Assembly: GCF_039962115.1 (NCBI RefSeq)
Contig: NZ_JAMPKJ010000006.1
Span: 62,001 to 126,000, forward strand
Length of the DNA: 64,000 bases
Direction: 5' to 3'
Source: Funiculus sociatus GB2-C1
GTDB lineage: Bacteria > Cyanobacteriota > Cyanobacteriia > Cyanobacteriales > FACHB-T130
Shown here: positions 1-8,760 of the stretch, piece after piece
Layout: every line of letters begins with the position of its first letter
How positions within the stretch are numbered: the stretch's first letter is position 1
The notes under the pieces: generated by a model
Database searches by the model: none
Seen by the model: only the letters and a program-made list of their open reading frames with translations
What the model was told of the DNA's origin: nothing
Program-made: the position numbers and the translations under genes

Positions 1-1
1 G

Positions 2-2527
2 GGCGAAGACTCTAAGGAGTCTGTTATCAGCCCTCAGATTTTTACAGTTAGCCGTGGAAATGAATTAACGGCAGATTTGCCAAATACCCAGTTGAGCTTA
101 CCTCAAGGTGAGAGTTTCCGTCAGGAAAACCCGGCTCCAGGCATCGCATCGATAGTGGTGAATCAGCAGGATGCCAACAGCATCCGGGTGATAGTGAGCG
201 GGGAAGACAAAGCACCATCTGGAGAAATTAGCTCGAATAAAGAACGAGGTATTACCTTAAGCGTTAACCCAGTTGTAGGTACAACAAAAGCCGCACTTCC
301 CACTCCAAACGACTCGGCACCAGTTAAAGATCCTCTTCCAGAGAAAGCAGCGCCAATTGCTCAGGCTGCACCGCCGCTAGCGCCACTTGCCCCGGCAGCA
401 CCACTTGCCCCGGCAGCACCGCTGGCTCCAGCGCCACTGCCGGGGCAAGCGGCTCCAGCGCTACCAGTAGTTCCTCCGGCTCAACCAGTTATAACCACCC
501 CCAACCCAGACGTTCTGGTGCCAAACCCGAAAATTACAATTGACGGGGTTCCAGCACCAGCAGCGGGGGCTGTGCAACCAGTTACTGCGGCACCGCCTTT
601 CTTACCGAGAGCGATCGCGCCCCCAGTCGGCGATATTACCATCTCCAACACCAACGCCGCCCCCACGGTCATCGATCTCGGTACAGCTGAGCGCGTACCC
701 CGCTTAGTCTTACGCGATGCTCCCGTCCGAGAAGTTTTAGGATTACTCGCCCGTTCTGCGGGTCTTAATCTTGCCTTTACAGGAGCTGCGGCACAAGGTC
801 AACCTGGACAACCCGCACCAGCTCCCGCTCCCGGTGGTGCAACCGCAGAAAGCGGACCCACAATTTCCTTGGATATTGAAAACGAGCCAGTTCAAGATGT
901 CTTCAACACCGTCCTCCAATTGAGCGGCTTAGAAGCAAACCGAGTTGGAAACACAATTTTCGTAGGTGCTAGACTGCCCGACGACGCTCGGAACGTGATC
1001 GCACGCAGCCTGCGACTCAATCAAGTTCCCGTCACAGCTGCGGCAAACTTCCTGACTACCCAAGGCGCAGAAACCCAAATCCCTACAGAGCAAATTCAAA
1101 TTCAGACGATTGGAGAGGGAGCTGCCGCTCGAACCGTTGAAATTAGAACGCCAAGTATATTAGCGCTCAGAGCGCAAGAGGGAAATGCTCCCTTATTGCT
1201 CAGAGGGGTAGCAGTGTCAGCCGACGAGCGACTGAATTCTATTACCCTCGTGGGTCCGCCTCGCAAAGTAGAAATCGCTACCAGTCTCCTGACCCAGTTG
1301 GATGCCCGCCGCCGTCAAGTTGCCGTAAATGTCAAGGTGGTTGATGTCAACTTATTAAACACCAGTGATTTTGGTACCAGCTTCTCCTTCGGGATCGGAG
1401 ACGCTTTCTTTAACGTAGACCGAGGCGCAGCAGTATTCAATTATGGCGGTGTCACTCCACCTACGGCATCGCAAACGCAGGCGAGTCAGGTTACTCCAAC
1501 TGTTATCCCAAACCCCTATGCAGGTGGAAATATTTTCCTTGATCCCACTAGGAGCACAGGCCCGATTCCGAATACGGGAGTAGACACCACCATAATTTCT
1601 CCTTTTGTTAATAACAACATCCCTACAACGATACCCGGACAGAATCTAACCTTTCTTCAAGGTAGAGCAGGGGTTTCAGGAAGTCCATTCCAAACAGGTA
1701 TCACAGATGTGACACCGGGAACACCCAACTTAGTTACCACCACCGTAACTCCTGGGACTCCTCAAGTTGGTACTCCTGGTCAGCCTAATTTTGTTCCTGG
1801 GACTCCTCCAACAACAACTACTACCGCCACGGCGGGAACTCGAGGGACAATTACTTCTGCTCTTCCCAGCTTCTTCCAATTCCCCAGTCGATTTCTCTCG
1901 GCATTGCGATCGCAAATACAAAGTGGTAATGCTAAGATTTTGACCGATCCGACGCTGGTTGTTCAGGAAGGACAGTCTGCTACTGTCAATCTCACTCAAG
2001 AAGTAGTTGGCAACGTCAGGAGCGAATCGGAAACAAGCGAAGGTGTTAGAACTACAACAGTAACCGCAGAAATTAAGCAAGCTGGTTTAGTTCTTAATAT
2101 CAGAGTGGAGCGGATTGATGATAATGGTTTCATCACTTTAGCTGTCAATCCCACAGTAACTGCGATTGGGGGTCAGCAAAATATAGTCGTTGATAATGAC
2201 ACCAACCAAATCGCTTTGCTGACGGTACGCAACCTTAACTCTGGACAAATTCGCCTGCGAGATGGTCAGACTTTGATTCTCTCAGGTATTATTCAGGACA
2301 CTGACCGGACTACTGTGTCTAAGGTGCCAATTTTAGGCGATATTCCGATCCTGGGTGCTTTGTTTAGAAGCACTAACCGCGTGAATCAGCGACAAGAGGT
2401 GATTGTGTTGCTGACACCTCAGATTCTAGATGACTCAGCTGGCTCCTCGTTTGGCTACAGCTACACCCCAGGGCAAAATGCGCGTCAGCTATTGGAACGT
2501 AGGGGTTTCCCCGCTCCGAGTCAGTAA
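2..2527 (+). CDS. pilQ: Type IV pilus secretin PilQ, 5' end missing
   Basis: Outer-membrane secretin through which the type IV pilus leaves the cell. The reading frame is open from base 2, so the gene starts outside the window and 841 residues are visible; the TTG at 77 is internal. The first ~60 residues end an AMIN domain (cell-wall binding). Then come a long Pro/Ala-rich linker with PLAPAA repeats, a secretin N1-type domain (starting LVLRDAPVREVLGLLARSAG), an N-domain, and the C-terminal secretin core (ILTDPTLVVQEGQSATV, then VPILGDIPILGALFR and EVIVLLTPQIL). A Thr/Pro/Gly-rich insert of about 130 residues interrupts the region before the core. PilM/N/O would normally lie upstream. Identification is firm. 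Confidence 0.95.
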   Translation, partial: GEDSKESVISPQIFTVSRGNELTADLPNTQLSLPQGESFRQENPAPGIASIVVNQQDANSIRVIVSGEDKAPSGEISSNKERGITLSVNPVVGTTKAALPTPNDSAPVKDPLPEKAAPIAQAAPPLAPLAPAAPLAPAAPLAPAPLPGQAAPALPVVPPAQPVITTPNPDVLVPNPKITIDGVPAPAAGAVQPVTAAPPFLPRAIAPPVGDITISNTNAAPTVIDLGTAERVPRLVLRDAPVREVLGLLARSAGLNLAFTGAAAQGQPGQPAPAPAPGGATAESGPTISLDIENEPVQDVFNTVLQLSGLEANRVGNTIFVGARLPDDARNVIARSLRLNQVPVTAAANFLTTQGAETQIPTEQIQIQTIGEGAAARTVEIRTPSILALRAQEGNAPLLLRGVAVSADERLNSITLVGPPRKVEIATSLLTQLDARRRQVAVNVKVVDVNLLNTSDFGTSFSFGIGDAFFNVDRGAAVFNYGGVTPPTASQTQASQVTPTVIPNPYAGGNIFLDPTRSTGPIPNTGVDTTIISPFVNNNIPTTIPGQNLTFLQGRAGVSGSPFQTGITDVTPGTPNLVTTTVTPGTPQVGTPGQPNFVPGTPPTTTTTATAGTRGTITSALPSFFQFPSRFLSALRSQIQSGNAKILTDPTLVVQEGQSATVNLTQEVVGNVRSESETSEGVRTTTVTAEIKQAGLVLNIRVERIDDNGFITLAVNPTVTAIGGQQNIVVDNDTNQIALLTVRNLNSGQIRLRDGQTLILSGIIQDTDRTTVSKVPILGDIPILGALFRSTNRVNQRQEVIVLLTPQILDDSAGSSFGYSYTPGQNARQLLERRGFPAPSQ

Positions 2528-2551
2528 GAGGCTAGATTTCGTGACTAGAGA

Positions 2552-2571
2552 AAGCCCGCGTAGGTGGGCTT
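2552..2571 (+). terminator. Hairpin after pilQ
   Basis: The stem AAGCCCGC / GTGGGCTT (one G-U pair) with a GTAG loop begins 24 bases after the pilQ stop and is followed by GGTTTAAGT. The T-run is weak, so termination is likely but not certain. Confidence 0.55.
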
Positions 2572-2604
2572 GGTTTAAGTACCAGCGACTTTAGTCGTTA
2601 GCCC

Positions 2605-2635
2605 GCCCCCTGCCCCTTGTCGGAAGACAGGGGGC
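2605..2635 (+). terminator. Second hairpin after pilQ
   Basis: The perfect 8-bp stem GCCCCCTG / CAGGGGGC closes a 15-base loop and is followed by TTATTTGT. It may back up the first hairpin. The remaining ~295 bases to hup show no gene; a small inverted repeat (GAAACT at 2796 / AGTTTC at 2815) lies in what is probably the hup promoter and leader. Confidence 0.5.
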
Positions 2636-2930
2636 TTATTTGTGGAATAGGGAGAGTTTTTGAACCCAAAACTGGCGTTGAGGACTCTAAGAAATACTCC
2701 ATTAGATAGACTTAATCAAAAAAAATCCTCAAATCCACATAACTTAAAGGTTTCAACGATCCATATCTAGCGTCCACACTTTAGAATAATGCAGTGAAAC
2801 TTCGAGGGCGTGGGAGTTTCAGCTTTTTTAAGGCTAAAATTCCTCTCGAAGAACCGTGCCTATAGCCCTTTTTTGAGACTGTAGAGGTGCAAAAAGCACG
2901 TTTTGTATAAACCGTTTGGAGTGATGAAAC

Positions 2931-3212
2931 ATGAATAAAGGTGAATTGGTTGATGCCGTGGCAGATAAAGCTAATGTCACGAAGAAGCAAGCTGACGCGG
3001 TTTTGAGTGCTGCTTTGGAAGCCATCATGGAAGCTGTTTCTTCTGGCGATAAGGTGACTTTGGTGGGCTTCGGCTCTTTTGAGTCACGGGAACGCAAAGC
3101 TCGTGAGGGACGTAACCCTAAAACTGGCGATAAGATGGAAATTCCCGCGACTAAGGTTCCAGCATTTTCTGCTGGTAAATTGTTTAAAGAAAAAGTCGCG
3201 CCTGAAGAATAA
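2931..3212 (+). CDS. hup: HU-family DNA-binding protein
   Basis: Small histone-like protein that bends and compacts DNA as a dimer. The 93 residues match HU along the full length: MNKGELVDAVADKANVTKK at the N-terminus, the GFGSFE turn, and the DNA-binding arm RKAREGRNPKTGDKMEIPA. The ATG is preceded by GGAG about nine bases upstream. A roughly 400-base leader separates it from pilQ, so it should have its own promoter. The downstream cobD gene starts only 26 bases after the stop and may be co-transcribed. Confidence 0.96.
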   Translation: MNKGELVDAVADKANVTKKQADAVLSAALEAIMEAVSSGDKVTLVGFGSFESRERKAREGRNPKTGDKMEIPATKVPAFSAGKLFKEKVAPEE

Positions 3213-3238
3213 CAGCTTATCTAAAGCGGCAAAAATCC

Positions 3239-4321
3239 TTGAGGCGACCTGTTCACGGGGGTAACTTAGCCTGGGCAGCTTCACTGGCAGGCTGTTCCCC
3301 CCACCTAATTCTTGATTTTTCGGCTAGTATCAATCCGTTGGGGCCTCCCCCAGCGGCACTTGCGGCTATTGAGGCGCATATTCAGTACCTGGGAGCCTAT
3401 CCTGACCCGGAATACCACGATCTGCGGCTATCTCTGGGTCAGCTACACCAACTTGCGCCTGATTGGATTCTGCCGGGTAATGGCTCGGCAGAGTTGCTAA
3501 CTTGGGCTGGGTGGGATTTGTCATCCCTTGCAGTAACTTGTCTGGTAACGCCTGCCTTTGGCGATTACTGGCGATCGCTGTTGGCGTTTAAGGCGGTAGT
3601 GCTGAATTGGGAATTGGGAATTGGAAATTGGGAATTGGGGCAAGAGATGCTTTTGCGTCTTGCCTCTTTCAACCCAGCTTCGGCTGGTTTATTAATTAAT
3701 AACCCGCACAATCCCACTGGTCGGATGTTTTCAAGGGATGAGATTATACCATATTTGGAACAATTTGCTTTAGTGGTGGTGGACGAAGCCTTTATGGATT
3801 TTCTGCCACCAGACCGAGAGCAAAGTTTGATTTCAATGGTAAAGGATTACCCAAATTTGGTGATATTGCGATCGCTAACTAAGTTCTACAGTCTGCCAGG
3901 GCTACGCTTAGGTTATGCGATCGCGCACCCCGACCGACTCCGCCGTTGGCAAACTCGGCGCGACCCTTGGCCTGTCAACACTTTAGCTGCTGCTGCTGGT
4001 ATAGCTGCGGTACAGGATACAGAATTTCAACAGCAAACTTGGAATTGGTTGGAACCCGCAAAGTTACAACTGTTTCAAGGGCTGGCGCATATCCCGGGGT
4101 TGCATCCTTACATGGGTGCGGCTAATTTTTTACTGGTTGAGTCAGAAGAACCCAGCCCACAGGTACAGTCCAAACTTCTCCAGCAGAGTAAGATTCTGAT
4201 TCGTGATTGTGTGAGTTTTCCAGAATTGGGCGATCGCTACTTTCGGGTGGCGGTGCGTTCCGAGGCGGAAAATCAGCGCCTAATCGCAGGTTTGGCAGCA
4301 ATCGGAGTAAATAACCATTAG
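3239..4321 (+). CDS. cobD: Threonine-phosphate decarboxylase-like aminotransferase (CobD)
   Basis: PLP enzyme of aminotransferase fold I. CobD makes (R)-1-amino-2-propanol phosphate for the cobamide nucleotide loop; histidinol-phosphate aminotransferase is the nearest alternative. The opening RPVHGGNLAWAASLAGCSP and DFSASINPLGPP is typical of CobD. Further marks are NNPHNPTGR, the PLP aspartate in VVVDEAFMDF, and the Schiff-base lysine in SLTKFYSLPGLRLGY. The start is a TTG at 3239 with no strong ribosome site, so the start is uncertain. Residues ~122-134 are encoded by a tandem heptamer array, an in-frame repeat insertion in a surface segment just before the NNPHNPTG strand. Confidence 0.85.
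   Translation: MRRPVHGGNLAWAASLAGCSPHLILDFSASINPLGPPPAALAAIEAHIQYLGAYPDPEYHDLRLSLGQLHQLAPDWILPGNGSAELLTWAGWDLSSLAVTCLVTPAFGDYWRSLLAFKAVVLNWELGIGNWELGQEMLLRLASFNPASAGLLINNPHNPTGRMFSRDEIIPYLEQFALVVVDEAFMDFLPPDREQSLISMVKDYPNLVILRSLTKFYSLPGLRLGYAIAHPDRLRRWQTRRDPWPVNTLAAAAGIAAVQDTEFQQQTWNWLEPAKLQLFQGLAHIPGLHPYMGAANFLLVESEEPSPQVQSKLLQQSKILIRDCVSFPELGDRYFRVAVRSEAENQRLIAGLAAIGVNNH
3605..3639 (+). repeat. Five tandem AATTGGG heptamers inside cobD
   Basis: Five consecutive copies of AATTGGG (the third is AATTGGA) lie inside the coding frame. This matches the short tandemly repeated repetitive (STRR) class known from filamentous cyanobacteria, which is usually intergenic. Confidence 0.9.
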
Positions 4322-4337
4322 CGATCGCTAATAACTA

Positions 4338-4403
4338 AGGTCAGACTGGCAATTGACAATTAGCAATTAGCTATTATCAATTAGCTACTGACAAATGACT
4401 AAT
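4338..4403. repeat. Heptamer-rich AT repeats between cobD and the flavoprotein
   Basis: Degenerate copies of AATTAGC / AATTGAC-type heptamers fill most of the gap between the two genes. They look like an STRR cluster and leave little room for a conventional promoter. Confidence 0.6.
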
Positions 4404-4404
4404 T

Positions 4405-5868
4405 ATGGCAGTTGAGTACGATTTAGTTGTAATAGGAGGTACACAGGCAGGGCGCTATGCGGCAATTGCTGCTGCCCATCTGCAAGCCCGCGTTGCCTTA
4501 ATTGAAAATACGCCGCCAGGGTTGTCCTTACATTCTGGTATCTACAACCAATCTTTAACTCAGGTTGGGCGAGTACTTCAGCAGACGAGTAACGCCGATC
4601 AATTTGGTGTTTATTGGGATCAGGCTGATGCAACTTCCCCACAGCAAATCCCGGAGATTCGATTTAGCGAGGCAATTAGTTGGGCATCGGGCGTTGTCTC
4701 CACCTTAGAAGAACAGAATTCGCCAGCAGTTTTGGCTTCTTTGGGCGTTGATGTAATTATTGGTGAGGGGGAATTTTGCCGCAAACCTTACCTCGGCTTT
4801 GTCGTCAACGGGCGGAGATTGCGATCGCGTGCCTACCTAATTGCCACAGGTTCAAATAAAGCAACAACCGAAATCGACGGACTACAATCTAGTGGCTATC
4901 TGACACCAGCAGATTGGCAGCAGAAATTCCCCGAAAAACTACCCAAAGAGTGGGTAGTGATTGGCGGCGGCGCAACTGGCACCGAAATGGCGCAGATTTT
5001 AGCGCGGTTGGGTGCAGATGTTACTTTGGTGGCGCGTAGTTCCCACATCTTAGCCAAAGAAGACCCAGAGGCGGCTAGGCTAATTCAAGCGCAACTGGAA
5101 GCCGAGGGTGTCCGCATCCTGACGCAAACAGACGTGACACAAGTAAAACAGATTGATGGCAGAAAGTGGGTTTTAGCTGGTAACAAAGCTATCGAAACTG
5201 ATGAAATTTTGCTGTGTACGCCATCATCGCAGCCCATCAAATCCTTAAATTTGGAAGGCGTTGGGGTGAAGATGAATCGGCATGGGATTCAGGTGAACGA
5301 GAAGCTACAAACCAGTAATCCCCGGATATACGCCTGTGGAGACGTTGCTGGTGGTCATCAGCTTCCTCACATCGCCCAGTACGAAGCCAGCATCGCCCTG
5401 AAAAATGCCTTATTTTTGCCCATCTTCAAAGCAAACTATCGCGGCATTCCCACAGCGGTTTTTTCTGACCCCATCTTGGCACGAGTTGGTTTAACAGAGG
5501 AGCAAGCCAGACGCATCTATGTTAAGGATGTCGTAGTGTTGCGGCAATATTTCAAATCTGCAAGTAAAGCCCAGATGTTGGGGGAAACCACCGGGTTTTG
5601 TAAACTTATTTTGCGTCGCAATGGGCAAATTCTCGGCAGCTGCATCGTCGGAACTCAAGCTGATGAATTGATTCACATCATTGCTTTGGCGATACAGCAG
5701 AAAATCAAGGTGAATGCTTTGTTGCAGTTGCCTCCCATTTCTTCCACCCTGTCAGAAATTATTTACCAAACCGCGCAAGAGTGGCATCAACAGCGACTCA
5801 GCAAGAATACTGGATTGCAAGATTTCCTCGAAGGCTTTTTTAATTTCCGGCGATCGCGTTCTTTTTAA
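4405..5868 (+). CDS. FAD-dependent pyridine nucleotide oxidoreductase lacking the redox disulfide
   Basis: A 487-residue protein with the fold of class I disulfide reductases (dihydrolipoamide dehydrogenase, mercuric reductase). FAD-binding motif VVIGGTQAGRYAA at the N-terminus, the second Rossmann motif VVIGGGATGTEMA near residue 190, the FAD motif RIYACGDVAGGHQLPHIA, and a C-terminal dimerisation domain are all visible. The place of the usual CxxxxC pair reads LSLHSGIYNQSLTQ, without cysteine, and the C-terminal HxHPTxSE motif is reduced to PPISSTLSE without histidine. It cannot perform standard dithiol chemistry; an FAD/NAD(P)H reductase of another substrate is the inference. Substrate unknown. 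Confidence 0.8.
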   Translation: MAVEYDLVVIGGTQAGRYAAIAAAHLQARVALIENTPPGLSLHSGIYNQSLTQVGRVLQQTSNADQFGVYWDQADATSPQQIPEIRFSEAISWASGVVSTLEEQNSPAVLASLGVDVIIGEGEFCRKPYLGFVVNGRRLRSRAYLIATGSNKATTEIDGLQSSGYLTPADWQQKFPEKLPKEWVVIGGGATGTEMAQILARLGADVTLVARSSHILAKEDPEAARLIQAQLEAEGVRILTQTDVTQVKQIDGRKWVLAGNKAIETDEILLCTPSSQPIKSLNLEGVGVKMNRHGIQVNEKLQTSNPRIYACGDVAGGHQLPHIAQYEASIALKNALFLPIFKANYRGIPTAVFSDPILARVGLTEEQARRIYVKDVVVLRQYFKSASKAQMLGETTGFCKLILRRNGQILGSCIVGTQADELIHIIALAIQQKIKVNALLQLPPISSTLSEIIYQTAQEWHQQRLSKNTGLQDFLEGFFNFRRSRSF

Positions 5869-5892
5869 ACACATCAATGTAATTTTTGCAAG

Positions 5893-6615
5893 CTAAGGAG
5901 CTAATTTTGCCTTGTGTGCGCGGTTGTCAGAATACCACTTAGCGATCGCTGGAGTCCATTCTTCAAAGTGAACCCAAATTAGTTCGCAAAACTTTTGTGC
6001 TTCTAGTTGAGCATCTTTTTTCCATCTCAAGTCTAGTAAATGAAGTAGCGATCGCACATTACAACTCAGTACGAAATGCTGTCTTGCATCAAAAGGAATA
6101 ATACTTCTAGCGTGTTCCTCAGAAAGCCCTTGATCAATTCGTTTTTTATAATGTTTGCAGGCATCTTTGCACCATTGCAAATCATCCTGACGTTGTTCTT
6201 CCGAATAGAAATAACGCTTTCCTTGACGATTAGTGTAGTTCCCAACTGGACGCATATAGAAAACTTCTTCTATGTCCAATTTCCCCTCTACTACATCAAC
6301 AACTCTCTGTCCTGTATAACGGAAGGATTGTACATCAAAAGATACTCCTACACGATGAGTACGGAGTTGCTGCATCATTGAGTGGGGGAAATAACCCACA
6401 TTCACTGTAATTTGAGGATGTTCTAGAGGGCCGTAATGACCGCGATCGCCTGATAATAAATGTTTAACAATCAGTTCGCCGCTTTGTTCTTCATCAGGCC
6501 AGCGATCGCGACCGTTCCAAACATATTCTTCTGCGTAATCTTGGTGCATTGCTGCCCAAATCACTTGTTGAGGATTAGGCGTGGCAGCAACTACGTCTAC
6601 CCGAAAATATTTCAT
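5893..6615 (-). CDS. thyX: Flavin-dependent thymidylate synthase ThyX
   Basis: Makes dTMP from dUMP using methylene-tetrahydrofolate, FAD and NADPH. The ThyX signature RTHRVGVSFDVQSFRY lies at residues 85-100, giving the RHRxxS-type motif; 240 residues is a normal length. It starts 12 bases after the stop of dcd, so the two are almost certainly one transcript, which is logical because dcd feeds dUMP supply. No thyA gene is seen here. It converges on the flavoprotein gene. Confidence 0.95.
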   Translation of the reverse strand: MKYFRVDVVAATPNPQQVIWAAMHQDYAEEYVWNGRDRWPDEEQSGELIVKHLLSGDRGHYGPLEHPQITVNVGYFPHSMMQQLRTHRVGVSFDVQSFRYTGQRVVDVVEGKLDIEEVFYMRPVGNYTNRQGKRYFYSEEQRQDDLQWCKDACKHYKKRIDQGLSEEHARSIIPFDARQHFVLSCNVRSLLHLLDLRWKKDAQLEAQKFCELIWVHFEEWTPAIAKWYSDNRAHKAKLAP

Positions 6616-6627
6616 ATTAGCATTACC

Positions 6628-7218
6628 TTATACTTTCGCTATTACTATTTTTTCAGGCTGATCCTGATACTTACCCTGACGAGATTCATAGCTTACCTCG
6701 CAAGGACTACCTTCAAAAAATAGCAACTGCACAATTCCTTCATTTGGATATATCCGGCAATCTGCACTCGATGAATTAGAAACTTCAAGAGTTAAATGTC
6801 CTCTCCAACCAGCTTCAGCAGGTGTCAAATTGCAGATAATACCGCATCGTGCATAAGTGCTTTTACCAATGCAAAGCACGGTGATATTTTCAGGTACTTC
6901 CAGCTTCTCCAAAGCCACCCCTAATCCATAGGTGTGAGCTGGCAGTATAAAATAGCTACCATTAGCGTCAGTGTGGAGTTTTGTTTGCTCCAAATTTTCA
7001 GGATTAAAGTTTTTTGGATCGACTATTGTGCCTGGAATATGCCTAAATATACGAAATTCCAAAGGCGATAGTCTGATATCGTAGCCAAAGCTACTCAAAC
7101 CAAAGGAAATAACAGGCATATCGTTGACACGACGAACCAATTTAGGCTCAAAAGGAGAGATAAGACCCTTCTGAGCCATTTGAGTAATCCAGATATCGTT
7201 CTTAATCACAGTTCGCAA
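6628..7218 (-). CDS. dcd: dCTP deaminase
   Basis: Deaminates dCTP to dUTP, the precursor of dUMP for thymidylate synthesis. The 196-residue protein carries FGLSSFGYDIRLS near the N-terminus, GKSTYARCGI (residues ~118-127) and TPAEAGWRGHLTLEVSN (132-148), whose TLE glutamate corresponds to the family's catalytic residue. It is somewhat divergent from the enterobacterial enzyme; a bifunctional dCTP deaminase/dUTPase cannot be excluded from sequence alone. It lies between a cobA-like gene (46 bases upstream) and thyX (12 bases downstream). Confidence 0.9.
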   Translation of the reverse strand: MRTVIKNDIWITQMAQKGLISPFEPKLVRRVNDMPVISFGLSSFGYDIRLSPLEFRIFRHIPGTIVDPKNFNPENLEQTKLHTDANGSYFILPAHTYGLGVALEKLEVPENITVLCIGKSTYARCGIICNLTPAEAGWRGHLTLEVSNSSSADCRIYPNEGIVQLLFFEGSPCEVSYESRQGKYQDQPEKIVIAKV

Positions 7219-7264
7219 GTAATCCCAATCGGAATACTAGGATATCGTGAAGTGAGTACATTTT

Positions 7265-7801
7265 TCAGGGTCTGTGACTCCGGCGTATCTCGGTAATTTG
7301 ATCTGCAACCTCCAGAAGCACGTGGGGCATTTCTGGCCCTGTCAAAATGATATCGACATGGGCGGGGCGTTTTTCTAAAAAAGCCAGTACCTCAGATTCG
7401 GGAATTAAGCCAAAGTTAATCGCCAAACTCAATTCATCCAGAACCACGAGAGAATATTTGCCCTCGTACACTACATTTTGTGTATGCTGCCATAACTGAA
7501 GTAACGAGTGAGTTTCTGCTTCTTCGAGGTGTGGCGTGTCAATACAACGGGGAAGATCGCAGCGAATCCAATCTAGATTTTGCCCTAGCTGCATCGGATG
7601 CTCGTGTCCCTGACCAATTCCGCCTTTGAGGAACTGTACCACTAAAACTGGAGTTCCTTGCCCCGCGATTCGTAGGGCTTGCGCCATCACGGTTGTAAAA
7701 AAATTGCGGTGAGAACTGGTGAATACTTGTACCAGCCCTTGAACGGTATAAGGTAAGCGTGGCGTGGAATTGAGAGTAGGGCTTTCTAACTGAGCAACCA
7801 T
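7265..7801 (-). CDS. CobA/BtuR-like P-loop protein with degenerate Walker A
   Basis: 178 residues related to ATP:corrinoid adenosyltransferases (CobA/CobO/BtuR). The conserved VLVVQFLKGG and YSLVVLDELSLAINFGLI segments are clear. The P-loop, normally GxGKGKTTA, reads SSHRNFFTTVMAQALR, so the glycines and the lysine needed for ATP phosphates are missing. Either nucleotide binding is altered or lost, or the protein has another role. It is the first gene of the leftward group with dcd and thyX. Function not assigned; family membership is clear. Confidence 0.75.
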   Translation of the reverse strand: MVAQLESPTLNSTPRLPYTVQGLVQVFTSSHRNFFTTVMAQALRIAGQGTPVLVVQFLKGGIGQGHEHPMQLGQNLDWIRCDLPRCIDTPHLEEAETHSLLQLWQHTQNVVYEGKYSLVVLDELSLAINFGLIPESEVLAFLEKRPAHVDIILTGPEMPHVLLEVADQITEIRRSHRP

Positions 7802-8026
7802 AGGGCGATGTTTAAGGGTACATGGCTTGCCAAAGAAAAATTATCAAGGGCAAACGATATGTAGTGTGCTTTTATATTTTGCATCATAATCAAACACTAG
7901 ATATATTTATCCGTCAATAGGTGGGTGTGATGTTGCTGCTTGCCAAAGCAGTCACGCTCGGTACGCGATAGATGGCAAAATAGCCAATACTTAAGCATGA
8001 TTTGATCGCAGCAGGAGCAAGGTGCA

Positions 8027-8581
8027 GTGAGACTGGTAATTTTGGGAGGGCCAGGGGCAGGTAAGGGAACACTGGCGGCACGGTTATGCAGCCAACTGAA
8101 TATCCCTGGCATTGCTACTGGGGACATCTTGCGACAAGCGATCGCTACTGCTACTCCACTAGGTCTAGAAGCCCAGCCTTATGTGGAAAAAGGCGAGCTA
8201 GTACCCGACCCAACTATGATTGAATTCATGCGCCAGCGCCTCCTACAGCCGGATGTAACGGCTGGTTGGCTGTTGGATGGATATCCGCGTACCGCTTTCC
8301 AAGCAGAAGAGTTAGATTTTCTCTTGGACGATTTGGGGCAACAACTGGACTGGGCAATTTGGTTGGAGGTGCCAGAATCAGTGTTGATGAGCCGTTCCTT
8401 AGAGCGATCGCGTCCCGATGATTTACCAGAAATCGTACAGCGCCGCATCGATTTATTCCAAGAGCGCACTATCCCCATATTGGAATATTACGAACATCGT
8501 CAGCGCCTGTTAACCGTCAACGGCGACCAAACTCCAGAGCAAGTACAGCACGAGATTTTACAAAAACTTAATCTTAGTTAG
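8027..8581 (+). CDS. adk: Adenylate kinase, short type
   Basis: Interconverts ATP + AMP and 2 ADP. P-loop GGPGAGKGT (residues 6-14), the AMP-binding segment GIATGDILR, LDGYPRT, and a LID-proximal arginine in SLERSRPDDLPEIVQRR. At 184 residues it lacks the long zinc-type LID insert, as is usual for short adenylate kinases. The start is GTG, preceded by a purine-rich AGGAGCAAGG. Close paralogues exist in cyanobacteria, and this may be a second adk apart from the ribosomal-operon copy. Confidence 0.92.
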   Translation: MRLVILGGPGAGKGTLAARLCSQLNIPGIATGDILRQAIATATPLGLEAQPYVEKGELVPDPTMIEFMRQRLLQPDVTAGWLLDGYPRTAFQAEELDFLLDDLGQQLDWAIWLEVPESVLMSRSLERSRPDDLPEIVQRRIDLFQERTIPILEYYEHRQRLLTVNGDQTPEQVQHEILQKLNLS

Positions 8582-8630
8582 CTTTCAGCAGAGAAGATTT
8601 TTAAACGCAGAGGTAGCGCTGTCGCTTCGC

Positions 8631-8673
8631 TAAGGCAAAGGTTCGCAGAGTCCTTTGCGAACCTTTGCGCTTA
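8631..8673. repeat. Large hairpin between adk and rph
   Basis: GCAAAGGTTCGCA (8635-8647) and its exact complement (8656-8668) form a 13-bp stem, extended by TAAG/CTTA with one bulged base. The sequence just before it (AACGCAGAGGTAGCGCTGTC...) belongs to a repeat type common between cyanobacterial genes. It could terminate adk but has no T-run. Confidence 0.7.
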
Positions 8674-8760
8674 AAAAGTAATTTAAGGCTGCAAACGATT
8701 AGTTACGCTAAACTGACCACTAACTGCTGTATTCTAATCAAGGATTTTGAGGCAAGTGCG

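Noticed and set aside
1730-2080. 116-codon minus-strand frame inside pilQ
   Set aside because: Antisense to well-conserved secretin sequence; low-complexity translation with no family match.
3605-3639. CRISPR-like array
   Set aside because: Heptamer tandem repeats without spacers; no cas genes in the window.
8665-8760. N-terminal extension of RNase PH
   Set aside because: The frame is open, but the family starts at [10 protein letters not shown] and the extension begins inside a hairpin repeat.
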